Source: Triglochin maritima
Taxonomy: Eukaryota > Streptophyta > Magnoliopsida > Alismatales > Juncaginaceae
Length of the DNA stretch: 64,000 bases
NCBI GenBank assembly: GCA_963682175.1
Contig: OY821777.1
Coordinates: 16,884,001 to 16,948,000 of the forward strand
Direction of reading: 5' to 3'
Below the pieces are notes generated by a model. That model was not told where the DNA came from. It made no database searches and saw nothing but the letters and a program-made list of their open reading frames with translations. Shown here piece after piece: positions 43,049 through 53,990 of the stretch (positions within the stretch are counted from its first letter, which is position 1; every line of letters starts with the position of its first letter). The position numbers and the translations under genes are program-made.

Positions 43049-44189
43049 TGTAGTAAAACTTTTCCTTTTTTTGTGGTTCGGGAAACTTGTAACTTACGAT
43101 GGGCAAATGTTCACGCATCTCAAAAATCATGTCTTGTTTTTTTACTTTAATTTGTTTCCTATTGAATCTTTGATGTTAGAAATTAATTAAAATTTTACCT
43201 AATTTTTTGTTATATATATAATTTATAATTAATACATTTATATTATATTATTTAATTATTAAAGTATATGCACCAACATCGCATTCGCATCCCGCATATA
43301 CAAAATGCAATGCCTCGTCACATCCTGCATTTTTGAACATTTAGCACGGTGAGCAACAATGGGCTAAATTAAGAACTAATTCTAGTATTAGTTTAAATAT
43401 TTGTATACACGTCGTAACGGTTAGTTGTTTACATCATGTCGAGTTAAATGCTAGAGCCATCCTACACAAAATTCAAAATTCAAATCCATTCGAATAACAT
43501 TTCTTTTCTAATGGTGTTATGGAAACTAAATTTTCTATAAATTTTAGGACAATCTAACCCACTTGATAGAACCTTAATCATAGACACATGTGACCCTCAT
43601 ACACGATTTATATCTTATTATACATGACTTACATCTTGTTATTTCTTATGGAGTTATGGAAACTAAATTACCGTAATTTTTGTTTTCATTCTTGTCAATG
43701 GAAGATGATAGGTAATTGGGACGGCTTCTATTTATTTGATGGTCAAGTTCCTCAATATACTTAAGATTTGACATAATTGAAATCAAACAGTACATATAAA
43801 TTGAGCAATAAACACAAGGTTTGAACGCACAAGAACTAATGAAGGGTGGGTTGTTCCGTTGAAGTTTGAATTAGGAAAAAAAGTCAAACCATCTCATAAG
43901 CACACGCTTCCACTTCAATTAAGATTAATTTTTTTCAACATCAACTCTACCTCCAACAACCTACAAAAGTGTAGTTCTAAAACAGGGGCTCTCTACTTTC
44001 AACCAATTAAGCCATCAAGATTCAATGCTTCCACTATTACATGCATGACCAAGATTTGTAATGTATATTAATTAGCTTCCAAAAATGGATGATATTGGTC
44101 AATGATGTACCCTCTTCCCTTCAAATGACAACAGTGGTTTGAGAAGAAAAGCAAATTTTAGTTCCAGCCCATGTTAGTTTTTTAAGTTT
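43049..44189. other. Upstream intergenic region of the WRKY gene
   Basis: No gene. 43190-43320 is an inverted copy of the dispersed repeat at 25780-25870. The rest is AT-rich. Confidence 0.5.
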
Positions 44190-47100
44190 GATATTATTAT
44201 ATGGATTTGTTTTTGAAATAATCATGAGAAAAGAAAAAAATTAAAATATATACACCTAGAAAATTTATTTTGTAAAATATGAGGCTTAGAAACGGCACTT
44301 GTGATGTCATATATCGTTTTTGTCTTTAATGAAAATAGTATCACGAATGCCGTTTTTAGATAAGCTTAAAAACGACATCCGAGATGTTTTTATGTAGGAT
44401 GAAAAAGGCCCGTTAGACCCCTTCTTCCCTCACCTTTTCCCATAACTTTCCCATCACTTTTGGTATGATGGTTTGAATTGGTTTATTTAAACCCAAGACT
44501 AACTCATGTTTTTTGCTATGTTCTTTTTGAATAGTTGCAAAATGTCTACTTCACATGATTCTCACGGTCCTGTGGACAATTTCAGTGCTAGTATTACAAA
44601 AGAATCATAGGTCATCTTCGATCCTCGAAAATGTAAGTGTTTTGATTATCAAATTACAACACATGTTTATTGTTTTTTATTAGACCTTAATTAATTAATA
44701 TTTTTTTCAAGGAGCAATTGCCGGATATTAGGTGTATCGAGCACGGTATTCAATACAACACGTGGGCTGTGGAAGATGATAAGGTATGAGATTTGCTAGA
44801 GATTGCTGGATTTGCTACAGTTCTCGTTTGCCCTGACTGCAACTAGATTGGAATATGATCCGTGTTGTGGATGAGAGGTGAAGGCCGGAGAGTCACACCT
44901 TCCATTTTAAATATAGGGAGATGACGATCACGCTACAAAACGTAGTTATTCTTAGTGCTCTTTGTATTGACGGTTTGACTGTGTGTGCAACCTTAGATCA
45001 TGATTGGACTAAGGTTTTCATGAACTTGTTGGGTGCTGAAGAAGAAGAGGCGACGATTGTGGTGAAAGGGGGATACGTGTCGTTGCAGTGGTTGCAGAAA
45101 AATTACTGTGTCGTGACGTCAGATGTAACAAAGGAGCAGGTGTTGCAGCACACGAGAGCCTTCATTTTGTTTCAGTTAGGTTTTGAGATAGTAGGAGATA
45201 AGAGTGAAAATAAAGTCCACCTCAGATATTTACTTTTCCTGGCGGATCTAGCTGAATGTCGAAATTAGAGTTGGGGAGTTGCGTCTTTGGCTGTGTTGTA
45301 CAACTATTTGGATCAAGCCTGTTTGAAAAATGGGAAACAAGTAGTTGGGTTCCTGACATTGTTACGGATTTGGTGTTGGGAACATCTTCACGTCGGGCGG
45401 CCTTCGAAGGTTCCGGGTCTGCAACTTCCAGAACATCTTTTACGTCATGTAGGTTCACGTTGGAGGACTCTTAGAACATGGCTGAACAAGGTGAACACGT
45501 CTCAGGTTGATTTCTACAGAAATGACTTGGACGTTCAAGAAGAAAATCAAGTTTGTTGGACCCCTTACCAAGAAGTAGATATGATGGTGTTATCTGCTGC
45601 TTGTAGAGAAGGACATGATATATGGATGACTAGAACATGGATGGTTTGTTTCAGAGTAGCCGCTATGCACATTTTAGACAAGGTAATGCGTCATTTTGGC
45701 ATGCGCCAACATATTCCAGATTTAATGGAGATCTGTAAGCTGAAGAAGGCTCAGGGAAAGCCTAGAATAAATCGGTTACAAGAACAACAATCATACATCA
45801 AGCTTGGTCACATCGGCGAGAGTTTGTGCAGATTGTGGCACCTTCACTGTCGGAAGACTTAGCTACCTGTAGACGTATTTACATGGAGTGGTACTAGCAA
45901 ATTACCGTGCGATGACTGACAAGAAGAGTTGAAGATGCAGAACTACCGAATTATAGGCCTCCAGCTGCTAGGGATCGTTACTTGGTAAGAAAATTAGTTT
46001 TTATGCTTTACTTAAGATTTTCATTTGATCATTCTAATCGTAATTGTCGTTTTTTGTAGCTTCACGACTTACACGGGGTTCATGAATATATCCACCACCT
46101 TGAAGGGATGCATTCTGCACACCCCACACAATCAATAACTCAAAAATTGACTAAAAAAATCAAGGAAATGATAGCGTGCTTCAAGAATGTGATCCAACGT
46201 TGAACTTGTCAGAAGGTGTAAGCTCTCAACCAGTTTGTCAAGATTTTGAGGAAAATCTCCCAGAAATAGGAGTGTCACTTGATGAAGAGGATAATATCAT
46301 TTTCACGGGGGTGTCCGCTTCCAATAGAGGAATTCTAACTCAAGAGTCGTGCGGTACAACGTTCTTTCAAGGTGAACGTTCATCATTTCACGTAGGTGAG
46401 CGTTCATCATTTCAAGTAGGTGAAGTCGAAAAAGGTGATGATGGCGGCAGGATTGCTGAAGGCAAAGCCAGTGAGATAACTCAGGTTTACCGTCACCGAC
46501 TTTCGAAGGACTCACGACGAGGTGGGTGGATCAAAATACCAACTAAAGTATTTTCTCTATGTTAATTGTAATTAAATTCTAATATTAAGAACACTTTGGT
46601 TTTTCATATTAAACGTGGGCTAATTTAATGTTAAATACGTGTTTGTTTGTTGCATGAAATGTGTGTTGTTGTATGCTTGTTGTATGAGATAAGATGATGT
46701 TTTTTTTCCAACAGGCGTAGAAGACTTGGAATTAAAATCCAAGAGAATGAGAGGAAAACAGATGCAATTGGATATGTTCTCTGCTAAAACGACATTGCTA
46801 GTGCCGTTTTTTTGTTGAACAAACATGACACTGGTGATGTCATTTTCATTAAAGTAAAATAACATCACAAATGCCATTTTTGTTCCACTAAAAACAACAC
46901 TAGCAATGCCGTTTTAGCAGAGGACAAACTCCAAATTTCTTCAATAAGTCACTTCCAACTTCCTTTCAACTTCCAAATTTCTTTCCTATGATCCTTCTAA
47001 TTTTCTCAATAACTCATCCACGTGATTATTTAATTGTTTCGTTTAATAAAAGGAGTACTCGTTCAAATAATTACAAGTTTGAAAAATTACAAATACGAGT

Positions 47101-47375
47101 TAAACACTACCCAATGAACATACTAAATAACATCTTCACATGTCTTCCCGTTGTGACCTAACTTACACGACATCGCCCACATGATTATTTTTACCTATAG
47201 TGAGGTATATAAACGACATCCGTGATGTCATTTTTGTTTAATAAAAACGACATCACATGTGTCTGTTTTTAGCCTCATATTTTGACAAATAAGTTTTCTA
47301 GGTTTATATTCTTCCAATTTTTTCTTTTCCCATGGCTATTTCAAAACGTTACTTATTATATTGTCCATCCATGAT
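44190..47375. mobile_element. DNA transposon with long terminal inverted repeats carrying a PMD gene
   Basis: Termini of about 150-170 bp (44222-44392 and 47195-47345) are inverted repeats: gaaaagaaaaaa, cctagaaaa, atgaggct and palindromic AAACGRCATC...GATGYCGTTT modules recur in order. Long inverted repeats and PMD cargo fit a MULE-like element with no transposase left. An additional 33-bp inverted repeat (46779-46811 / 46890-46922) lies inside the right end. Exact outer boundaries and target duplication are not fixed. Confidence 0.75.
44542..46565 (+). pseudogene. PMD-type gene inside the TIR transposon
   Basis: Starts MSTSHDSHGPVDNFSAS at 44542, soon broken. The PMD core is EMTITLQNVVILSALCIDGL (44918-44980) and continues in the same frame past a TAG (45266-45268) to SWGVASLAVLYNYLDQAC, then to 45862. 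A separate frame at 46176-46565 encodes an acidic C-terminal region with a GERSSFxV repeat. It is more distant from the PMD genes of the two MULEs than those are from each other. Non-functional as it stands unless introns remove the stops. Confidence 0.75.
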
Positions 47376-48661
47376 TTATCCTACAATATGTGTCAGTATG
47401 ATAATTTCATACAAATCCTCCAAATAATTCATAATGCCATTATGTCCTTTAAAATTTCTGAATAATTTAGATATCCTCCGCTTCAAATTAATTTGTCAAT
47501 TGTACTTATATGTTGAACAATTACAACTCACCCACCCCTTTCGTGTTGATCGTGAATCCTGATATGGTAATAGTGAGTCAGAAACTTAGAAATCGTAAGG
47601 GCCGCCAAATACATTGCAAAATTTCACATTTAAGTATCTGATAGGGATTTTCTCCAATTTCAGGTTTGCCAAAATTCACTTTTTGGCCCATTTAATTGGT
47701 TATCACTTATTTTTACTTCCATCTCATTTTTACACTTCATTGAATTTATTACCATCATACTATCTTCCCCTCCACATAACCTAGCTAGATAACCGAATAT
47801 TGTCTCCTTATCGTCATTCCTTCGAACTCGAAGAGTAATCTTGGTTGGCCTTCAAGGGGTGGTGGTGGTTCGTGTAACAAGGGTTTGGCTTAGTTGATTT
47901 ATGATTTCTCTTTCATCTTCATTTTCCATTTTGTTTGTTTGGAGAAAAATCTGATCAATTCTAGCTTGGCGGTTATATGATGTTCAAGCCTCATTTGAAG
48001 ATCGTATCTAATTGGAACGTTTGCTAAAGAAGTATATATAAGTAACTATCCCTCAAAAGAGAGACAATATAATATGTAGTTGGAAAACTATCAACCGTCA
48101 ACTTTCCTGGGATTACACTTGTTATGCATACATTAGCCAAACGTTTAGATAATTCTCATGGTCATCACTGATCAATCATTGGTAAATAAAGTCAACTTAT
48201 ACTTGGAGTTTCCTTTGTAGATAATCTCAAGGATAACCCAACTGAGAAAGAATTGGGTCCGAACTTTAAGAATAATGAGTAGCATTTCTCTCATCTATTC
48301 CGCTTTTTTGATCATCACCACATCGACAACAACCACCGATGAGATCGAAATCATCAAACCCTAACTTTTTTCGTAAACCAAATGAAACTAAATATTTTAT
48401 TGAACTTTTATAAACAAATTAATGCACCTTATATGTTATGTTACAGCTTAACTTTTGTTCAAAACATCCTTTAAAAAGATATTTTCTTTAAAACTCATCT
48501 TATTATTATTGATTATTCTAAACATCAAGATACTCAACTTTCATCAACCCAAAAATCTCTCTCCTTTCCTGGAGCTCAAGTTGAAACCGAAAAAATCTTG
48601 ATTAAAAAAATTCATGTGTCCTAAATTGTGCACTTTGAATTTTTCATCTATCTTTTTTGTT
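47376..48661. other. Intergenic, nothing recognised
   Basis: About 1.3 kb of AT-rich DNA without a credible ORF or repeat match within the window. Confidence 0.5.
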
Positions 48662-49052
48662 TTAATTGATTAGTAGCATATCATACATTACATTCATGTT
48701 ATATATTATTTATTTTACCTTAATTTTTTGCTACTCGAGTGTTTGTTTAAAGTGTTTCACGTTTTAGGCAATAAAGAAGAGAAATGACCTAAATACAAGA
48801 AGAAATGATTGATTTGAAAGCCTTCTGGACCTGTTTGTAATGTTCAAGGACCGAATTGATAATCAAGAGGGACATGGTACATTTAAGCTGCTGGAGAAAT
48901 TTAGGGCTGATCCAACCCAAATGATCCTCCATTGGAGGATCCATGGTGGATCTGATTGATTGGATTGCGCTCGAATTTCTCCAACGGGTTGTCGGGTTAA
49001 AGCATTCCAGAATTAATTGATGAGTTCCTCACTCTTGTATTCGATGTGCTAA

Positions 49053-51281
49053 GGGCACCCTTAACGGGGGTGCCCCGCTCGGGCGCCCTGGTCGGGCGCC
49101 CGGGCGCCCATGGGAGGGGGACACGTGTCCCCCTCCCATTGGTTATTTTTTTTGATTTTTTTTAGTTTTGGTTTTGTTATTAATGGAATGGGTATTTGTT
49201 ATAAATGTGGGGTAATAATTTTTTGTAAGTGATTAAAATTAAGAATTTTCCAGAACCAACAATTTCAAGTTAAATAGAAAAAAAATTAATACAACAATAC
49301 CATAACAACAATACATTAATAATAATAAAATACGAAATACAACCAACCACAGGAAACATCTGTTAAAGGGAAATACAAACCATACGGACTACTACAACCC
49401 GAAATACAAACTAAGGGAAATACAAACCATACGGAATACAGACTACATCAAACTACACGTACCCATTCTCTTCTGCCCAGGCGAGAAGTTTATCGATTAC
49501 TTTTTGATCCTTCTTCGTCGGGTTGTCCTTCCTCATCAGAGAGTGAAGCATGTCCAACTTATTTTTTATTAAATGTCTCTGGAAATTCCTTTCCGCTAAC
49601 TCCTCTTGCTTGGAGAAACCATCTTCTCTGACTTGGGCGGTGTATCGCATCTGTTGTGCAAGTTCTCTAACATCGGTGTCTCGTTCGGGGCGTAATGCAC
49701 TCTTAGCCTTTTTCTTAGCCTTCTTCACACCTTCTGGGCGTGTAGACGACTCCGGCATCGGCTCTTCTGCATCCGAGGGTGATTGCGTCCTCGAGCCGTC
49801 CGTGCTCTTTCTTTTCCCAAGGCTTCCTGACTGGGGACTATTTTCATCGTGCAACTCCGGGGACTCCCAGTCAACACGCACGACATTAGCTCCGGAGATC
49901 ACACTCTCCCATTTTGGGTACCTACGCAACATAACCCAAGCATCAAAATAAAGAAATTTACTAGGCCCATGATTTCGCTCGTAGATCACGTGCGCTTGTC
50001 GGACAACATCGTCGTCATTCTGGCCGCTCCTTTTCCGTCGGAATGCCTGATCGAAGCACCCGACCCACTTGTTCACAACAGGTATAATTCTCCTCCACCG
50101 TCCTTTTAAGGACTCTGCGTTCCTTTCGGGTAGGCCTGTGCCTTCCACGGAGATGTCGTACACACGTTTCACCCTAGTCCACAATGAAGTAGACTTCTGG
50201 TTTGTCCCTGTCACCGCATCGCAACTGACTTCCATATATGCAGAGACAAGTCTCTCGTCCTCAGCTGTGGTCCACAACTTCGGATTGGCTTTGGCAGTTT
50301 GGACTTGCTTGCGGTGACGACGCTGTGGAGGTGGGGATGGTGGTGTGGGGGTGTGTCGTGGTGGGGACTCATCGTCGTCGTTACCCTCATCTTCAGTGTT
50401 CGCCATACTCTGGCGGCTATTTTGAGACAAGGGTCGGCCAAACATCTGGAACTGCGGTTGATTATAAGGGAATGGTGGTGCATATTGAGAGTATTGTGGG
50501 AATGTTAAGTTTTGATCTGGGGATGCGTAGTGGGAGAATTGTGGGAATGGTGAGTTTTGGTCAGGTGGTGGGAATGGTGGTGCGTTCTGGGAGAAGTCGG
50601 GTTGTTGGAATGGTTGTTGGTAAAATGTACGTGAGGGATATGGTTGTGGATAGCGTGGATGCGGATTTGATTGTGGAGGAGGGGGGAACGATTGTACTCC
50701 GGAGAAGACATTGTGGGAGAAATATGGGATGTAAGTTGAGTTTTGAGTTTTGTGGAAGAGATATGGGGTGTAAGTTGATTTTGTGTAGGGTATATATAGA
50801 GAAAAAATTAGACACTGTGCAATCACGCGGATTACTTTTCTTTCACACGTATACTGTACATTCACGCGGACTATTTTGTTTCACGCGTATACTGTAGATT
50901 CACGCGTATACTGTGCAGTCACGCGCGTTTCGAAATTCAAATATTCAAATTTCAAATATTCAAAATTTTGTGTTTAATAGTGATTAATATTGTTAATTAA
51001 TTAATAGTAATAATAAGTATATCGCGAATTAAAATTACAATGTAATTAGAATTAGATTTATATATAATGTATTTTGTTAAATGTTGTGTGAGAATTAAAT
51101 TTGTTTAATTAAGAAATGATGTGGATGAAAGAGAGTGTAGGGTGGGTGGGGGTAGCCTGGGCATGGATAAGGGGTTTTTTTGGGTGGGTTGGGTGAGCTG
51201 ACGTGGCAGAGAGAGAAGCTGACGTGGCAGAGAGAGAGTGCAGGGCGCCCGGGGGTAGCCCAAGCGCTGTTAAATATGCTC
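49053..51281. mobile_element. PIF/Harbinger-type element without transposase
   Basis: 2229 bp between TAA target duplications (49050-49052, 51282-51284), inserted in LTR C. Ends GGGCACCCTTAACGG and (inverted) GAGCATATTTAACAG are imperfect inverted repeats, with subterminal GGGCGCCC-rich sequence at both sides. It codes only for the Myb-like ORF1 on the minus strand; the DDE transposase is absent, so it needs help in trans. Confidence 0.87.
49453..50865 (-). CDS. PIF/Harbinger ORF1 protein (Myb/SANT-like with NAM-associated C-terminus)
   Basis: Open frame of 470 codons. The N-terminal part is Pro/Gln/Phe-rich with repeated FPQFSxYA units. A Myb/SANT-like (trihelix) domain follows (KLWTTAEDERLVSAYMEV...SLWTRVKRVYD...LKGRWRRI). 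A Lys-rich stretch and a NAM-associated C-terminal helix region (QVREDGFSKQEELAERNFQ...) come last. In this superfamily ORF1 binds the transposon ends and helps the transposase enter the nucleus. The start is uncertain: a TATA-like TATATATA at about 50795 (minus strand) lies downstream of the left part of the frame. The first ATG after it (50711) is in another frame, and the first in-frame ATG is at 50445. Confidence 0.83.
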   Translation of the reverse strand: MNVQYTCERKVIRVIAQCLIFSLYIPYTKSTYTPYLFHKTQNSTYIPYFSHNVFSGVQSFPPPPQSNPHPRYPQPYPSRTFYQQPFQQPDFSQNAPPFPPPDQNSPFPQFSHYASPDQNLTFPQYSQYAPPFPYNQPQFQMFGRPLSQNSRQSMANTEDEGNDDDESPPRHTPTPPSPPPQRRHRKQVQTAKANPKLWTTAEDERLVSAYMEVSCDAVTGTNQKSTSLWTRVKRVYDISVEGTGLPERNAESLKGRWRRIIPVVNKWVGCFDQAFRRKRSGQNDDDVVRQAHVIYERNHGPSKFLYFDAWVMLRRYPKWESVISGANVVRVDWESPELHDENSPQSGSLGKRKSTDGSRTQSPSDAEEPMPESSTRPEGVKKAKKKAKSALRPERDTDVRELAQQMRYTAQVREDGFSKQEELAERNFQRHLIKNKLDMLHSLMRKDNPTKKDQKVIDKLLAWAEENGYV

Positions 51282-51325
51282 TAATGTTCTTAATTGATGC
51301 GTAACACATACTTTGGCTAGTTGAC

Positions 51326-52534
51326 TGATGCATTGCATACATTGCATCATATGTCTTTCATTTAGATTACTTTTACATCAATAAATGCTACTAAGGTATG
51401 TGTTTAGTCTTATTTACAGAATACAGGGACCTGAATGCAATTTACCCACATCCCGAGCATAAACGCGTGCAAAAGACTCATTTCTATCATAAAGACCAAG
51501 TTCAAGATTATCGGGTTTCAAATGGAAATGTATCCAGGCATAAAAGCATTCAAGTCCTAATTGCAAAAAGAACAAGGACTTAAGCACAAAAGTAGCCGGG
51601 GACTTAATTGCAAAAAGTCAAGGACCTAATTGCAATTCACGAGTAGCTTTTATTATCTTGGAGAAAATCTAAAGAAAAATCAATGTGGATCTCCAAATAT
51701 ATGAAGGAAAAAATCCGGAGCTCAAGAGAATAGAAAGAAATCATCCAGATGCGCAAAGGAGGATCAAATCATACCATAAACACTCAGCAAAAATCCGGAT
51801 TTAATCTGACTTGATTGTGCGGCGTTTCCGCCACACAACACCTACAACCTGCGGCGATTTCGCCGCCCCCTTAGTGATCCGTGTGCTCCAATTTTGTCCA
51901 ATCGTGTCTGGACACGTGTACTCTCCAATTCTATACTTAGGTCTCTTGTAACAACTATAAATAGCCCCAAGAACGATGTTAGAAGGGTCCTTAGTCCTTA
52001 GTCCTTAGTCTTTGGTGTTAGTTTTTATTCTTAATCTTAGTTTTGTATTCTTCTTTTCATTAATAAAATTCTGTCTTTTATTTCTTCCTTTTAGTTTTCT
52101 TTTGTAATGTCTCAAAGACCTCTTCTTCCTCCCTCTATGAGTTTCTAACTCCTTCCAAAGGGTGGAGGTGACGGATTAGGGTGAAGAGAAGATGAATGAA
52201 TGTTATTATTTTAATTTCGTGTTAGTATATTTTGATTACTTGAGTTTATGTTAAATCATTTATCATGTAATGCTTTATAACTAATATGATTTATTATAAG
52301 TTTCTAAATTCTCTAATCTAAACCTTAAATCTAAACCTCCACCCGACGGAATTCACATCTTTGTTCTTGTTTTAGTTTTAATTGTTCTTGTTCTTTCTTT
52401 AGATAATTAAAACCCAAAAATCTCAAAACCCAATTATTTCTTCTCTCCTTCTTCCCCTTAATCGGAAATCACACTAATAACAAAAATCTCTCCCTCCTTG
52501 TGTTCGACCCGTATTTGCCACGTCTTCATTGACA
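51326..52534 (+). repeat. 5' LTR of the complete family B element (U5 end deleted)
   Basis: Identical in plan to the 3' LTR, with G-box CACGTG (51913) and TATAAATAG (51956). It lacks the last 35 bases (accgtgcacttgcgg...catca, present at 58744-58778). After gac it runs straight into aagttttTGGCGCC. Confidence 0.92.
51827..51866. repeat. Paired palindromes in the family B LTR
   Basis: GTGCGGC...CGCCACAC (in the 3' LTR a perfect GTGCGGC/GCCGCAC) followed by GCGGCGA-TT-TCGCCGC (51851-51866). The 3' LTR carries the same pair at about 58027-58076. Confidence 0.85.
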
Positions 52535-52540
52535 AGTTTT

Positions 52541-52557
52541 TGGCGCCGTTGCCGGGG
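52541..52557 (+). promoter_or_regulatory. Primer binding site of family B, Asp-tRNA type
   Basis: TGGCGCCGTTGCCGGGG, identical to the family A site. Confidence 0.93.
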
Positions 52558-53990
52558 AGGCGACACAGATTTTGTTTTTTTTGTTGATTTTGATTCTGTT
52601 CTGTTTATCTTGTGCGCGATCTAACTATTTGGATTTGTGTTTCAGGAGACAACAGAGTGCACGGCGAAATTCGAGCACGATCTGAGCTAAACGAGCGGCG
52701 AAATCGCCGCACATCAAGAGTAACCGGCGGCGGAATCGCCGCACAAGTGAAGCATCTGGGCTTCAAATTTTTCAGGGGTTAGCACCATCGCTGGGTGGAC
52801 GCGTGGAGCTTCTGAAATTTCGAGAGCGGGCGGCGAACCCGACTGAGCATTGCATAGGTAACCTTTGTTGCCTTTTTCCTCGTAATTTCTAGTTTCAGAA
52901 AACTTCCTTTTATTAGAATTGCACGTGTTAAGCTTAAATTCCATAATTGACAATAATTCAACTCTGACCTAAAAATTGGCAAAACTAGAAGAACTTAGTG
53001 CATACATCATATAATGTTTTGTTGGCATTATTCTTGCTAAATTTTTGCAAATTATTTTTATTGTTGAAGAGTGCTGGAGGCAAGGTACGTATCGCGTTTT
53101 AACGATTGCATTTAAGCATATAATTTAGTTTGCATACAACCTTGCAATTGCCCCCCACTAAAGACCATTGTTTGACTATCTTTGCTAGATCTAAGTTAAA
53201 CTATTTTAAGGGCAACTCCGTAGGCAAAGATACGGTGGGGATTTCATCACCCTTCCGTGGCCCACAAATCACAATCCTAAAGTGTCACCCAAGCCTTAAA
53301 TTAAAATCAATTAGACATTGGCCCCTAAGGACTCGGACTCATTTAAGGAGAAGAATTGGTTTGACTTGCTATGACCTGAAGCGGATTGAATTTAATTTGG
53401 TGTCTAGAAAATGTTTTTGTGTTGACGTAAGTCTTCCAAGCGAAGTGGTTGTCTAATTGGCACCGACTCTGTCGGAAGCGCCCCCACTAGCTATACACGG
53501 CCTGACCAAGTTGGTTTGATTAGTGAGGGAGGTGAATCAAGCAAATCAATTCGACTCAACCAGTTAGGAGTCGTCTAGATCTAAGCGACACTAGGTCTAG
53601 GATTGTTTGAACCGTGCTTTCATAGGAATTTTCTGACCAACCCTCTTTCTATCTTTAGAGTTAGGTTTCCCTTCTCATCTGAGTCTTCTTTTTCTTCTCA
53701 CCTAAATTCTCTAGATTAGGATTCCTTTCTCATCTTTCCCCATTCTATTGTTTGTTTCCCTTTTGAAAAAAAAATAAAAATAAAAAAAAATGAAAAATAT
53801 AAAAAAAAATTAATTAATTCTTGAAATTAAATTTGGAATTTAAATTTCGAATTTGAATTCAAAAATTGATTCAACCCGGTGCACTCAGATTTGGATTCGG
53901 GACTTGAGTAATCGACTCTCACGAGTTCATCTAGATTCCAGTCTGGAACTTAGACCCAATCCACCTGCTGTACCACCTCACCCGGATCCA
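52558..53990 (+). other. Leader of the complete family B element
   Basis: 1.4 kb untranslated leader. Palindromes GCGGCGAAATCGCCGC (52695-52710) and GCGGCGGAATCGCCGC (52727-52742) lie about 140 bases after the primer site. The rest has no gene; an A-rich tract lies at 53765-53810 near the gag start. Confidence 0.75.

Noticed and set aside
42681..43190. Plus-strand 169-codon ORF
   Set aside because: Antisense of the GC-rich first exon of the WRKY gene; low-complexity Gly/Arg/Val composition.
50238..50897. Plus-strand 219-codon ORF
   Set aside because: Antisense of the PIF ORF1 Pro/Gln-rich region; Val/Gly/Trp-rich shadow.
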